From positions 496,001 to 560,000 of the forward strand of contig NZ_FTPS01000001.1 in NCBI RefSeq assembly GCF_900156525.1: a DNA stretch of 64,000 nt, in the 5' to 3' direction. Below are positions 29,936-39,457 of this stretch, in pieces. Source of the stretch: Pontibaca methylaminivorans. Lineage in GTDB: Bacteria > Pseudomonadota > Alphaproteobacteria > Rhodobacterales > Rhodobacteraceae. A model generated the notes under the pieces. It worked only from the letters and a program-made list of their open reading frames with translations. It made no database searches and was not told where the DNA came from. A program made the position numbers and the translations under genes. Each line of letters opens with the position of its first letter. Position 1 is the first letter of the stretch.

Positions 29936-32500
29936 ATGAAGGATTCGGCCCCCGGCACGGTTTACCTGTCGGATTACGCCCCGTTCGGCTGGCTGATCGA
30001 AAGCGTGCATCTGGAGTTCGACCTCGACCCGGATGCGACGCGCGTCAAAAGCCGCATCGTCTTCAGCCCCAACCTGAACTCGCCCGAGCAGGAGTTCTTT
30101 CTTCATGGCGAGAATCTCAGGCTGATCTCGGCCCGGATCGACGGCACCGCGATTTCGCCCCGGATCACCAGAGAGGGGCTCACCTGCCCCGTGCCCGAAG
30201 GCGAATTCCTGTTCGAGGCCGAGGTCGAGATCAACCCGGGCGCCAATACCGCGCTCGAGGGGCTTTATCTGTCGAACGGCATGTTCTGCACCCAGTGCGA
30301 GGCGGAAGGATTCCGCAAGATCACCTATTATCCCGACCGTCCCGAGGTGATGGCGGTGTTCACGGTCGAGATCAACGGCAGCGCGAGCGTGCTGCTGTCG
30401 AACGGCAATCCCGGGCCGCGGGGACCGGGCCATGCACTCTGGCACGATCCCTGGCCCAAGCCCTCCTATCTGTTCGCGCTGGTCGCGGGCGATCTTGTCG
30501 CCCATTCGGACCGCTTCACCACCGCGAGCGGCCGGCGGGTCGATCTCAACCTCTGGGTGCGCCCGGGCGGCGACGAGGACAAATGCGCCTTTGCCATGGA
30601 GGCGCTCAAGCGGGCGATGCAATGGGACGAACAGGTTTACGGCCGTGAATACGACCTCGACGTGTTCAACATCGTCGCGGTCGATGATTTCAACATGGGC
30701 GCGATGGAGAACAAGGGGCTGAACGTGTTCAACTCCGCCGCCGTTCTGGCAAGCCCCGAGACCAGCACCGACGCCAATTTCGAGCGGATCGAGGCGATCA
30801 TTGCCCATGAATATTTCCACAACTGGACCGGCAACCGCATCACCTGCCGCGACTGGTTCCAGCTTTGCCTCAAGGAAGGGCTGACCGTCTTCCGCGATGC
30901 GCAGTTCACCGCCGACATGCGCTCGGCCCCGGTGAAGCGCATCCGCGACGTGATCGACCTGCGCGCGCGCCAGTTCCCCGAGGACAACGGCCCGCTCGCG
31001 CATCCCGTGCGCCCGGATCATTTCCAGGAGATCAACAACTTCTACACCGCCACCGTCTATGAAAAGGGCGCCGAAGTGATCGGGATGCTGAAGCGCCTCG
31101 TCGGGGACAAGGCCTATGCCGAGGCGCTCGAGCTTTATTTCGCGCGGTTCGACGGGCAGGCCATCACCATCGAGGACTGGCTTTCGGTGTTCGAGGACGT
31201 GACCGGGCGCGAGCTCTGCCAGTTCCTGCGCTGGTATACGCAGGCGGGAACGCCACGCGTAGCGGTGAAAGAAGAATACGATTCAGGCACCTACACGCTG
31301 ACCTTCACGCAATCCACACCGCCAAGCGCCGCCTCGCCCGTGCAGCGCCCGCAGATCATTCCGATCGCGGTCGGCCTGCTCGGCGCGAATGGCGACGAGG
31401 TGGTGCCGACGCAGATGCTGGAACTGACGAAGGACAGCCAGAGCTTCACCTTCGAGGGGCTTTCCGGGCGGCCGGTGCCTTCGATCCTGCGCGATTTCTC
31501 CGCCCCCGTGATCCTCGAACACGAGATCAGCGATGCCGAGCGCGCCTTTCTGCTGGCCCATGACACCGATCCGTTCAACCGCTGGGAGGCCGGGCAGGCG
31601 CTTGCCCGCGAAACGCTCTGCTACATGGCGACGAGCGATGCGCGCCCGAACCCGGATTACCTTGAGGGGCTGCGCGCGGTGCTGCGCGACGACTCGCTCG
31701 ACCCGGCCTATCGCGCGCTGATGCTGGGCCTGCCCGGCGAATCCGAGATCGCGCTCGCGCTTTCGGCCCATGGGATCATCCCCGCCCCCGAGGCGATCCA
31801 TGCCGCGCGCGAGCGCCTTCTGGATGCGCTTTCCGAGACGCTGGCCGACGATCTTCCGGCGCTGCTCGATGCGAACGCGGTGCGCGAGCGCTACAGCCCC
31901 GATGCCGCGCAGTCGGGCCGGCGCGCGCTGTTCACGGCGGCGCTTGCGCTCTGGTCGCGCCGCGACGGGGGGGCGCGTGCCGCATCGGAATATGCGGCCG
32001 CCGACAACATGACGCTGCAACTTGGCGCGCTCGGGGCGCTGCTCGCGATCGGCCGGGGAGAGGCCGAAACGGCTGCCTTCTACGAGCAATGGCGCCATGA
32101 GCGGCTGGTGATCGACAAGTGGTTCGCGATCCAGATTTCCCACGCGGCCCCGGACGCGGCGGTCGCGAAAACCCGCGCCCTGGTGCAGCACCCGGATTTC
32201 AACTGGAAGAATCCGAACCGCTTCCGCGCCGTGCTCGGGGCGCTTGCGGGCAACCACGGCGGCTTTCACAGCCGCGACGGCCGCGGCTATGCGCTGTTTG
32301 CGGACTGGCTGCTGACGCTCGACCCGGTCAATCCGCAGACCGCCGCCCGCATGTGCACCGCCTTCCAGAGCTGGCGCCACTATGACGGCGGACGCCAGAT
32401 GCTGATCGGGGCCCAGCTCGACCGGATCGCCACCGCCGGCGGGCGCTCGAAGGACATGGGCGAGATGATCGCCCGCATCCGCGCCGCCCGCCCGCAATAA
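29936..32500 (+). CDS. pepN: aminopeptidase N (M1 family)
   Basis: 854-residue zinc aminopeptidase. The exopeptidase motif GAMEN is near residue 255, and the zinc site is HEYFH at 291-295 with the third ligand Glu314 in LKEGLTVFRD. The surrounding NWTGNRITCRDWFQ is the E. coli PepN-type sequence. The C-terminal half carries the DUF3458 Ig-like and helical repeat domains expected at this length. The ATG at 29936 has GGAGAA 6 bases upstream; the longer reading frame upstream runs through the divergent promoter region. Confidence 0.96.
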   Translation: MKDSAPGTVYLSDYAPFGWLIESVHLEFDLDPDATRVKSRIVFSPNLNSPEQEFFLHGENLRLISARIDGTAISPRITREGLTCPVPEGEFLFEAEVEINPGANTALEGLYLSNGMFCTQCEAEGFRKITYYPDRPEVMAVFTVEINGSASVLLSNGNPGPRGPGHALWHDPWPKPSYLFALVAGDLVAHSDRFTTASGRRVDLNLWVRPGGDEDKCAFAMEALKRAMQWDEQVYGREYDLDVFNIVAVDDFNMGAMENKGLNVFNSAAVLASPETSTDANFERIEAIIAHEYFHNWTGNRITCRDWFQLCLKEGLTVFRDAQFTADMRSAPVKRIRDVIDLRARQFPEDNGPLAHPVRPDHFQEINNFYTATVYEKGAEVIGMLKRLVGDKAYAEALELYFARFDGQAITIEDWLSVFEDVTGRELCQFLRWYTQAGTPRVAVKEEYDSGTYTLTFTQSTPPSAASPVQRPQIIPIAVGLLGANGDEVVPTQMLELTKDSQSFTFEGLSGRPVPSILRDFSAPVILEHEISDAERAFLLAHDTDPFNRWEAGQALARETLCYMATSDARPNPDYLEGLRAVLRDDSLDPAYRALMLGLPGESEIALALSAHGIIPAPEAIHAARERLLDALSETLADDLPALLDANAVRERYSPDAAQSGRRALFTAALALWSRRDGGARAASEYAAADNMTLQLGALGALLAIGRGEAETAAFYEQWRHERLVIDKWFAIQISHAAPDAAVAKTRALVQHPDFNWKNPNRFRAVLGALAGNHGGFHSRDGRGYALFADWLLTLDPVNPQTAARMCTAFQSWRHYDGGRQMLIGAQLDRIATAGGRSKDMGEMIARIRAARPQ

Positions 32501-32515
32501 CCCGCATCACGTGAT

Positions 32516-32549
32516 CGGCAGCGCCCTTGCCCAGAACCCGGCGCTGCCG
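32516..32549 (+). terminator. perfect 10-bp hairpin after pepN
   Basis: Inverted repeat CGGCAGCGCC (32516-32525) and GGCGCTGCCG (32540-32549) with a 14-base loop, 16 bases after the pepN stop and before gatB. It is followed by TAAAAAG rather than a T-run, so intrinsic termination is not certain; it may protect the 3' end of the pepN messenger. Confidence 0.5.
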
Positions 32550-32593
32550 TAAAAAGCAGGCCACGCATGATGCGAATGGAAAGGCAGGGCAAG

Positions 32594-34111
32594 ATGCTCG
32601 ATCTGGTTTATGACACCCCGGCCCCCAAGGTCTTTTCGGGGGCGAAACACGATTGGGAAGTGGTCGTCGGCATGGAAATTCATGCCCAGATCACCAGCAA
32701 TTCCAAGCTCTTTTCCGGCGCTTCGGCCCGGTTCGGGGCCGAGCCGAACGCCAGCGTCGCCTTCGGCGATGCGGCCATGCCCGGAATACTGCCGGTGCTG
32801 AACGAATACTGTATCGAACAGGCGGTGCGCACGGGGCTTGGCCTCAATGCCCGGATCAATCTCTATTCGTCCTTCGACCGCAAGAACTACTTCTATCCCG
32901 ACCTGCCCTCGGGCTATCAGATCAGCCAGCTTTATCATCCGCTCGTCGGCGAAGGCGAAGTTCTGGTCGAGCTTGGCGAGGGGCTTGCGCGCCATGTGCG
33001 GATCGAGCGGATCCACGTGGAACAGGATGCCGGCAAGTCGATCCACGACATGGATCCGCACATGTCCTTCGTCGATCTGAACCGCACCGGCGTCGCGCTG
33101 ATGGAGATCGTCAGCAAGCCCGACATGCGCAGCCCCGAAGAGGCCGCGGCCTATGTCGGCAAGCTGCGCCTCATCATGCGCTATCTCGGCACCTGCGACG
33201 GCAACATGCAGCACGGCAGCCTGCGTGCCGATGTGAACGTGAGCGTCTGCCGCCCCGGCGATTACGAGAAGTTCCGCGAAAGCGGCGATTTCAGCCATCT
33301 CGGCACCCGCTGCGAGATCAAGAACATGAATTCGCTGCGCTTCATCCAGCATGCGGTGGATTACGAGGCACGTCGCCAGATCGCGCTGCTGGAAAGCGGC
33401 GAGACCTTCGGGCAGGAAACCCGCCTCTACGATCCCGACAAGGGCGAGACGCGCTCCATGCGCAGCAAGGAAGACGCACAGGATTACCGGTATTTTCCCG
33501 ACCCGGACCTGCTCCCGCTTGAAATCGAACAGGCCTGGGTGGACGAGATCCGCGCCGCCCTGCCCGAACTGCCCGACGCCAAGAAGGCGCGGTTCATGGC
33601 CGACCTCGGCCTCAGCGACTATGATGCGGCTGTGCTGACGGCGGAAGTGGAATCCGCCGCCTATTTCGAATCGGTGGCCGAAGGGCGCGACGGCAAGGCG
33701 GCCGCGAACTGGGTCATCAACGAACTGTTCGGCAGGCTCAACAAGGACGACCGCCGGATCACCGAAAGCCCGGTTTCGCCCGCGCAGCTTGGCGCCATCA
33801 TCGACCTGATCGCGAGCGGCGATATTTCCGGCAAGATCGCCAAGGATCTGTTCGAGATCGTCTATACGGATGGCGGTGACCCGGCCGAGATCGTCGAATC
33901 GCGCGGCATGAAACAGGTGACCGACCTCGGCGCGCTCGAAGCGGCGGTGGACAAGGTGATCGCCGAGAACCCCGAACAGGTGGAAAAGGCCCGCGCCAAT
34001 CCGAAACTCGCCGGCTGGTTCGTCGGCCAGGTGATGAAGGCGACCCAGGGCAAGGCCAACCCGAAGGCGGTGAACGATCTGGTCGCGGAAAAGCTCGGCG
34101 CCCAGGGATGA
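32594..34111 (+). CDS. gatB: Asp-tRNA(Asn)/Glu-tRNA(Gln) amidotransferase subunit B
   Basis: 505-residue subunit that activates mischarged Glu-tRNA(Gln) or Asp-tRNA(Asn). The N-terminal kinase-like part contains [20 protein letters not shown] (about residues 25-44), the phosphate-binding SYQ-like [14 protein letters not shown], and DPDLLPLEI; the C-terminal tail domain is [11 protein letters not shown] onward with the closing [13 protein letters not shown]. The ATG at 32594 (MLDLVYD) is the family's usual beginning and has AGGG upstream; ATGs at 32567 and 32570 are less likely. gatC and gatA are not adjacent. Confidence 0.95.
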   Translation: MLDLVYDTPAPKVFSGAKHDWEVVVGMEIHAQITSNSKLFSGASARFGAEPNASVAFGDAAMPGILPVLNEYCIEQAVRTGLGLNARINLYSSFDRKNYFYPDLPSGYQISQLYHPLVGEGEVLVELGEGLARHVRIERIHVEQDAGKSIHDMDPHMSFVDLNRTGVALMEIVSKPDMRSPEEAAAYVGKLRLIMRYLGTCDGNMQHGSLRADVNVSVCRPGDYEKFRESGDFSHLGTRCEIKNMNSLRFIQHAVDYEARRQIALLESGETFGQETRLYDPDKGETRSMRSKEDAQDYRYFPDPDLLPLEIEQAWVDEIRAALPELPDAKKARFMADLGLSDYDAAVLTAEVESAAYFESVAEGRDGKAAANWVINELFGRLNKDDRRITESPVSPAQLGAIIDLIASGDISGKIAKDLFEIVYTDGGDPAEIVESRGMKQVTDLGALEAAVDKVIAENPEQVEKARANPKLAGWFVGQVMKATQGKANPKAVNDLVAEKLGAQG

Positions 34112-34121
34112 GCGCCCGGGG

Positions 34122-34628
34122 ATGACCACCGACTTTCCCGCCCCGGCATTTTCCAGCGAGATGGTGATCGAACCGGCCTGGATCGACTATAACGGCCATC
34201 TCAACATGGCCTATTACAGCCTGCTGTTCGACCGCGGCAGCGAGGAGATCTATGGCGACCTCGGCCTTGGTGCGGAATATGCCGCCGCCACCGGCTGCAC
34301 CACCTTCACCGGCGCGATCCAGATCCGCTATCGGCGCGAGCTGCACGAGGGCGACCGGGTGCGCGCGCGCCTGCAACTGCTCGATCACGATTCCAAGCGG
34401 TTCCACTTCTGGCAGGAGCTTTACCACGTTGACGGCTGGCTCGCGGCGACGGCCGAGACGCTCGGGCTGCATGTGGACCGCAGCGGGCCGAAGGTCGCTC
34501 CCTTCCCGCCCGAAGTGTCGGCCCGCCTTGCGGCGATGAAGGCGGCCCATGACCGGCTTGGCTGGCCGGCGGGTGCGGGCAAGGCGATCGGCATCGGCAT
34601 CCGGCGCAACTCTGCCGGCACGGGCTGA
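34122..34628 (+). CDS. hotdog-fold acyl-CoA thioesterase
   Basis: 168-residue 4HBT-like thioesterase. PAWIDYNGHLNMAYY (about residues 18-32) is the catalytic helix motif, with Asp22 and Asn24 preceding the conserved His-Leu-Asn; GAIQIRYRRELHEGDRV and FHFWQELYHVDGWLAAT give the beta strands. It resembles the type of thioesterase sometimes found with carnitine genes, but no carnitine gene is here. It starts 10 bases after gatB and is probably co-transcribed. Confidence 0.85.
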   Translation: MTTDFPAPAFSSEMVIEPAWIDYNGHLNMAYYSLLFDRGSEEIYGDLGLGAEYAAATGCTTFTGAIQIRYRRELHEGDRVRARLQLLDHDSKRFHFWQELYHVDGWLAATAETLGLHVDRSGPKVAPFPPEVSARLAAMKAAHDRLGWPAGAGKAIGIGIRRNSAGTG

Positions 34629-34763
34629 GCAACGCGGGAACGGTTGCAAAACACGAGGGAGCGGCCATATGACATCGTGCCGCGTGACACAGGAAACAGG
34701 CCCCGCAGGCGGCCCGGCCATGGGCCGGCGAACGCGGCCGGGCAAAGCCGCAGGTTCTGGCGA

Positions 34764-35201
34764 ATGTATGAATACAAGGTGATACCGGCCCCCGAACGGG
34801 GCGAGAAATTGCGCAACGTGAAGGCGCCCGAAGCCCGCTTCGCGCTGACCATCGAGGGCACGCTGAACGGCATGGCCGCCGAGGGCTGGGAATTCCTGCG
34901 CGCCGAGACGCTGCCGAGCAGCGAACGCAGCGGCTTTACCGGCTCGAGCGTCCATATGCGCAGTCTGCTGGTGTTCCGGCGCGCAAGCGACGAGGCGGTG
35001 GAGCAGTTCCAGCCGCGCCGGCTCGATCCGCCGGCCGTGCCCGAAGGGCCGAAGGCACCGTCAGCACCGCGCCCGGCAGCCGAAGCCGCGGGCGGCGGCG
35101 CCATGCGGGCCGAACCGGCCCGCGGCGGGCGCAACGGCGCAGCCGCGGTCCGGCGCGAGCCCACGCTCGGCGCCGGTCCCGACAAGGGTGCGGACCGCTA
35201 G
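34764..35201 (+). CDS. DUF4177 domain protein
   Basis: 145-residue protein starting MYEYKVIPAPERGEKL, with the DUF4177 pattern of an N-terminal beta-hairpin and LNGMAAEGWEFLRAETLP (about residues 36-53). The last 60 residues are a Pro/Ala/Arg-rich disordered tail. Function unknown. The upstream in-frame extension to 34644 is intergenic in character, and the ribosome site is weak. Converges with bolA, with only 8 bases between the stops. Confidence 0.75.
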   Translation: MYEYKVIPAPERGEKLRNVKAPEARFALTIEGTLNGMAAEGWEFLRAETLPSSERSGFTGSSVHMRSLLVFRRASDEAVEQFQPRRLDPPAVPEGPKAPSAPRPAAEAAGGGAMRAEPARGGRNGAAAVRREPTLGAGPDKGADR

Positions 35202-35209
35202 GCGCGCCT

Positions 35210-35497
35210 CTAGGTGCCGATGTCGAGCGCCAGCGCGTGGATCCGCCCGATCAGTTCGGGCCCGAGCGCGTCGTGAACCGCGCGGTGCCGCGCAATGCGT
35301 GAACGCCCCTCGAAGGCCGCCGCGCGGATGCGCACGTCGAAATGGCTTTCGCCGCCTTCGCGGTAGCCGGCGTGACCGCGATGGCTTTCGCTGACATCCG
35401 CCACCTCGAGTTCGCGCGGTGAGAACGCGGCCTCGAGCCGCCCGCGGATCTGTGCGGTCACGGAGATGGGATCGGGATTGGAATCGGGATGCGTCAA
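35210..35497 (-). CDS. bolA: BolA family protein
   Basis: 95-residue BolA-like protein, probably a partner of a monothiol glutaredoxin in iron-sulphur trafficking. The family core is seen: SESHRGHAGYREGGESHFDVRI (His at 40 and the later His in SHFDV) and RIARHRAVHDALGPEL. The divergent neighbour is the J-domain gene, and the 89 bases between them should hold both promoters. Confidence 0.9.
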   Translation of the reverse strand: MTHPDSNPDPISVTAQIRGRLEAAFSPRELEVADVSESHRGHAGYREGGESHFDVRIRAAAFEGRSRIARHRAVHDALGPELIGRIHALALDIGT

Positions 35498-35586
35498 TTT
35501 GTTCGCCTCGGCCTCTGTTATCCTTTGTCCGTTAGCTTAAACTGCACGATCCGAATCTTGAAGGCATGTCCAGGGAGGATCAGTCC

Positions 35587-36213
35587 ATGACAAGACCAGA
35601 CCCGTTCGGTTTCGACATGTCCGTCTCGTCGGCCAAGAAACGCGGTTCACGCACGAGGCGGGGAATGTCCGGCGCCTCGGAAACCTCGGTGCGCCGCTGC
35701 GAGGCCGAGGGCTGCACCGAACCGGGCCGCTACCGCGCGCCCAAGGCGCCCGATGTGCTCGATGAATATTACTGGTTCTGCCAGCAGCACGTGCGCGAAT
35801 ACAACCTGAGCTGGAATTTCTTCGATGGCACCACCGAGGCCGAAATCAACGCCCAGCATACCCGCGATCGCGTCTGGGAGCGCAAGACCCGCCCGCTGAA
35901 CGACCCGGAGGCGCGCGCCTGGTCCCGGCTTGGCATCGAGGATCCGCACCAGGTTCTGGGCGAGAATGCGACCCGCAATCCCGGGCGGCGCGGCCAGACC
36001 GGCCGCCGCCTGCCGCCGACCGAACGCCGCGCGATCGAGATCCTCGAGGTCGCCGAGACCGCCAGCAAGGCCGACGTGCGCCGCGCCTACAAGGCGCTGA
36101 TCAAGGTGCTGCATCCCGACATGAACGGCGGCGACCGCAGCCAGGAAGAACAGCTGCAGCTTGTCGTCTGGGCCTGGGACCAGTTGAAGGGCAGCCGCAA
36201 TTTCAAGGACTGA
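35587..36213 (+). CDS. J-domain protein with N-terminal Cys/His cluster
   Basis: 208-residue DnaJ-related co-chaperone. The C-terminal J domain (about residues 145-205) contains the HPD tripeptide in VLHPDMNGGD and a helix I of AIEILEVAETAS, so it can stimulate an Hsp70 ATPase. The N-terminal half has CEAEGC and, further on, FCQQHV, a possible zinc-binding CCCH knuckle. The start ATG at 35587 has GGGAGGA 7 bases upstream; the ATG at 35566 is not needed. It sits directly before cobS, a recurrent arrangement in alphaproteobacteria, which suggests help in assembling the cobaltochelatase. Confidence 0.87.
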   Translation: MTRPDPFGFDMSVSSAKKRGSRTRRGMSGASETSVRRCEAEGCTEPGRYRAPKAPDVLDEYYWFCQQHVREYNLSWNFFDGTTEAEINAQHTRDRVWERKTRPLNDPEARAWSRLGIEDPHQVLGENATRNPGRRGQTGRRLPPTERRAIEILEVAETASKADVRRAYKALIKVLHPDMNGGDRSQEEQLQLVVWAWDQLKGSRNFKD

Positions 36214-36297
36214 TCCCTTGCCCTTACCCGCCGTTTGTTGCACCACCCCGGGAACCGCGCGCAAGACCCGCGCCCTGTTTGAAAGAGGACGACGCAA

Positions 36298-37284
36298 ATG
36301 GCCGATGGCATGATCGACGCCGCCGAAAAGCCGACCGAGGAAATCTCGGTCTCGGAAGTCTTCGGGATCGACACGCCGATGCGGGTGAAGGGTTTCGCGC
36401 AGCGCACCGGCCGCGTGCCCGAGCTGGACCCCAACTACAAGTTCGATCCCGACACGACGCTGGCGATCCTCGCCGGGTTCACCTACAATCGCCGCGTCAT
36501 GATCCAGGGCTATCACGGCACCGGGAAATCGACCCATATCGAACAGGTGGCGGCGCGGCTGAACTGGCCCACGGTGCGGGTGAACCTCGACAGCCATGTC
36601 TCGCGCATCGACCTGATCGGCAAGGACGCGATCAAGCTCGTGGACGGCAAGCAGGTGACCGTGTTCCAGGAGGGGATCCTGCCCTGGGCGCTGCGCAACC
36701 CGACCGCCATCGTGTTCGACGAATATGACGCCGGCCGTGCCGACGTGATGTTCGTGATCCAGCGCGTGCTGGAACATGACGGCAAGCTGACGCTGCTCGA
36801 CCAGAACGAGATCATCACCCCCCACCCCTCGTTCCGCCTGTTCGCGACCGCGAACACGGTCGGGCTTGGCGACACCACCGGGCTTTATCACGGCACCCAG
36901 CAGATCAACCAGGCGCAGATGGACCGCTGGAGCCTGGTCGCCACGCTCAACTACCTGAGCCACGATGCCGAATGCGCGATCGTCCTGGCCAAGGCCCCCC
37001 ATTACAACACCGAAAAGGGGCGCCGGACCGTCAGCCAGATGGTGCGCGTCGCCGACCTGACCCGCACCGCCTTCATGAACGGGGAACTGTCCACGGTGAT
37101 GAGCCCGCGCACCGTCATCACCTGGGCGCAGAACGCCTCGATCTTCCGCAACGTGGGCTATGCCTTCCGCCTGTCGTTCCTCAACAAGTGCGACGAGCTC
37201 GAGCGCCAGACCGTGGCCGAGTTCTACCAGCGCTGCTTTGACGAGGAACTGCCCGAAAGCGCCGCGAGCGCCTCGCTGGTCTGA
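36298..37284 (+). CDS. cobS: cobaltochelatase subunit CobS
   Basis: 328-residue AAA+ ATPase of the aerobic cobaltochelatase, which inserts cobalt into hydrogenobyrinic acid a,c-diamide together with CobN and CobT. Walker A is GYHGTGKST (residues 71-79), Walker B AIVFDEYD (137-144), with the sensor region [10 protein letters not shown] following. The start is preceded by GAGG-like sequence at AAAGAGGACGACGCAA. cobN is not in the window. Confidence 0.96.
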   Translation: MADGMIDAAEKPTEEISVSEVFGIDTPMRVKGFAQRTGRVPELDPNYKFDPDTTLAILAGFTYNRRVMIQGYHGTGKSTHIEQVAARLNWPTVRVNLDSHVSRIDLIGKDAIKLVDGKQVTVFQEGILPWALRNPTAIVFDEYDAGRADVMFVIQRVLEHDGKLTLLDQNEIITPHPSFRLFATANTVGLGDTTGLYHGTQQINQAQMDRWSLVATLNYLSHDAECAIVLAKAPHYNTEKGRRTVSQMVRVADLTRTAFMNGELSTVMSPRTVITWAQNASIFRNVGYAFRLSFLNKCDELERQTVAEFYQRCFDEELPESAASASLV

Positions 37285-37353
37285 CGGACGACAAGACCGC
37301 GGTGCACCGGCGAGAGGGCCGGGACAGCACCGGCGGCGGGGCCGGATCTTCAT

Positions 37354-37387
37354 GCCTCCGGCGGGGATATTTCCGGCCAGAAGAAGG
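37354..37387 (+). repeat. interspersed intergenic repeat, copy B
   Basis: Second copy of the short element (core GCCTCCGGCGGGGATATTT, then CCGGCCAGAAGAAGG), in the 250-base gap between cobS and cobT, same orientation as both genes. It is identical to copy A over the 32-base core. Confidence 0.85.
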
Positions 37388-37534
37388 CCCGGGGCGGATT
37401 GTTTTGCAGGCCCGCGCGCGGCGTTCGGGGCGCGGGGCGGCGGCGGAAATCCGGCGAAGCGGCTGGAGTTTGCCGGACCGGGCCTCTAGATATGTGGGGA
37501 TGAGACCCGTTCCCCAAGATACAGGGCGCTGTTC

Positions 37535-39406
37535 ATGACCCGCGCGAGCGACAATCCCGCCGATCCCTTCAAGAAGGCACTGGCCGGCGCCACCCGGGTC
37601 ATGGCCAACGACCCCGAGCTTTCCGTCAGCTATACCGTGGACCCCTCGGGCCTGTCGGGAGAGGCGATGCGGCTGCCGCAGGTGAGCCGCCGCATGACCC
37701 GCGACGAGGTGGCGCTGGCCCGGGGCACCGCCGATTCGCTGGCGCTGCACCGGCGCTATCACGACCCCGGCACCCACAACCGCTATGTTCCGCCCATGGG
37801 CATGGCGCGCGATCTTTACGAGGCGCTGGAAACCGCGCGCTGCGAGGCCATGGGCGCGCGCGAGATGCCGGGCACCGCGCGCAACATCGACGCACGGATC
37901 GGCCACGAGGCGAAGCAGCGCGGCTATCACGAGATTACCGATTCGAGCACGGCACCCCTGCCGGTGGCGGCCGGTTACCTCGTGCGCGAAGTCGCCACCG
38001 GGCGCGACCTGCCGCCGGCCGCGCATCACCTGGCCGGTCTGTGGCGCGATTTCATGGAGCAGCACGCGGGAGAAACGCTCCGGGATCTGCCGGCGGCGCT
38101 GTCGGACCAGACGGCCTTTGCCCGGCTCGCACGCCAGATCATCTCGGACCTGGGCTATGGCGACCAGCTTGGCGATGACCCGGACGCGCTCGACGACATG
38201 CAGGACGACGAGGCCGAGGAGGAGCCCGGGGCCGAGGACGACACCCCCGACAGCACCGGCAACGACGAGGAGGACACCGCCGAGGCGGAGGAGTCCGAGG
38301 CCCAGCAGCCCGAGCTCGATGACTCCGAGATCGAGGTCAGCATGGACCAGTTGCAGACCGAGGCCGATGTCGATGACGCCGAGACGCCCGAGGGAGAACT
38401 GCCACAGGAGCTCCCCGAGCCGGGCCCGAGCGAGGCCGACCCCGATTACCGCGTCTATCTGGCGGCCCATGACGAGGTGGTGCGGGCCGAGGAACTGGCC
38501 GAGCCGGTCGAGCTCGAGCGGCTGCGGGCCTATCTCGACCAGCAGCTCGAACTGCTCAAGGGCGCCGTCTCGCGCCTTGCCAACAAGCTCCAGCGCCGGC
38601 TTCAGGCCAAGCAGAACCGCGCCTGGGAATTCGACCGCGAGGAAGGCATTCTCGACGCCGGGCGGCTGGCGCGGGTGGTGGCGAATCCGACCACGCCGCT
38701 CAGTTTCAAGATCGAGACCGAGACCGAGTTCCGCGACACGGTGGTGACGCTTCTGATCGACAATTCGGGCAGCATGCGCGGGCGGCCGATCTCGATCGCC
38801 GCGACCTGCGCGGATATCCTTGCCCGCACGCTCGAACGCTGCAACGTGAAGGTCGAGATCCTCGGCTTCACCACCCGCGCCTGGAAGGGGGGGCAGGCGC
38901 GCGAAGCCTGGCTCAAGGAGGGGCGCCCCGAACAGCCCGGGCGGCTGAACGACCTGCGCCACATCATCTACAAATCCGCCGATGCGCCCTGGCGGCGCAG
39001 CCGCAACAACCTCGGCCTGATGATGAAGGAGGGGCTACTCAAGGAGAACATCGACGGCGAGGCGCTGGAATGGGCGCATCGCCGCCTGCTCGGCCGCCCC
39101 GAAGCGCGCAAGATTCTCATGGTGATTTCGGACGGGGCGCCGGTCGATGATTCGACCCTGTCGGTCAATCCGGCGAATTACCTGGAAAAGCACCTGCGCG
39201 ACGTGATCGCCATGGTCGAGCGGCGCCACGGGGTCGAACTGATCGCGATCGGGATCGGCCATGATGTGACGCGCTATTACCAGCGCGCGGTGACCATCAC
39301 CGATGCCGATCAGCTGGCCGGCGCCATCACCGAGCAGCTGGCGGCGCTGTTCGACACCGATCCGCGCCAGCGGGCACGGGTGCTCGGGATCCGCAACGTC
39401 GCCTGA
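37535..39406 (+). CDS. cobT: cobaltochelatase subunit CobT
   Basis: 623-residue partner of CobS. The N-terminal part is alpha-helical, followed by a very acidic region (about residues 210-310, dominated by Asp and Glu), then a von Willebrand factor A domain with the metal-ion site [13 protein letters not shown] (about 404-416) and [11 protein letters not shown]. This domain order is characteristic of CobT, which forms a chaperone-like complex with CobS. The gap to cobS (250 bases) holds repeat copy B and could hold a separate promoter. Confidence 0.96.
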   Translation: MTRASDNPADPFKKALAGATRVMANDPELSVSYTVDPSGLSGEAMRLPQVSRRMTRDEVALARGTADSLALHRRYHDPGTHNRYVPPMGMARDLYEALETARCEAMGAREMPGTARNIDARIGHEAKQRGYHEITDSSTAPLPVAAGYLVREVATGRDLPPAAHHLAGLWRDFMEQHAGETLRDLPAALSDQTAFARLARQIISDLGYGDQLGDDPDALDDMQDDEAEEEPGAEDDTPDSTGNDEEDTAEAEESEAQQPELDDSEIEVSMDQLQTEADVDDAETPEGELPQELPEPGPSEADPDYRVYLAAHDEVVRAEELAEPVELERLRAYLDQQLELLKGAVSRLANKLQRRLQAKQNRAWEFDREEGILDAGRLARVVANPTTPLSFKIETETEFRDTVVTLLIDNSGSMRGRPISIAATCADILARTLERCNVKVEILGFTTRAWKGGQAREAWLKEGRPEQPGRLNDLRHIIYKSADAPWRRSRNNLGLMMKEGLLKENIDGEALEWAHRRLLGRPEARKILMVISDGAPVDDSTLSVNPANYLEKHLRDVIAMVERRHGVELIAIGIGHDVTRYYQRAVTITDADQLAGAITEQLAALFDTDPRQRARVLGIRNVA

Positions 39407-39426
39407 GCCGGCACTGGCGTGCCGGC
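39407..39426 (+). terminator. perfect 8-bp hairpin directly after cobT
   Basis: GCCGGCAC (39407-39414), loop TGGC, GTGCCGGC (39419-39426). It begins at the base after the cobT stop and its 3' arm merges into repeat copy C, whose GGATATTT follows. It may act as a weak intrinsic terminator or 3'-end stabiliser. Confidence 0.5.
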
Positions 39427-39450
39427 GGATATTTATGGCCAGAAGAAGGA
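39421..39450 (+). repeat. interspersed intergenic repeat, copy C, supplying a ribosome site
   Basis: Diverged copy: GCCGGCGGATATTT then ATGGCCAGAAGAAGGA. The AAGGA end lies 7 bases before the ATG of the aminopeptidase gene and is its evident Shine-Dalgarno sequence. The 5' part forms the 3' arm of the hairpin after cobT. Confidence 0.8.
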
Positions 39451-39457
39451 TCGGGCG

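Noticed and set aside
33820-33840. GGCGATATTTCCGGCAAGATC in gatB, resembling the intergenic repeat
   Set aside because: In-frame conserved coding sequence of the GatB tail ([12 protein letters not shown]); lacks the CCAGAAGAAG part. Chance similarity.
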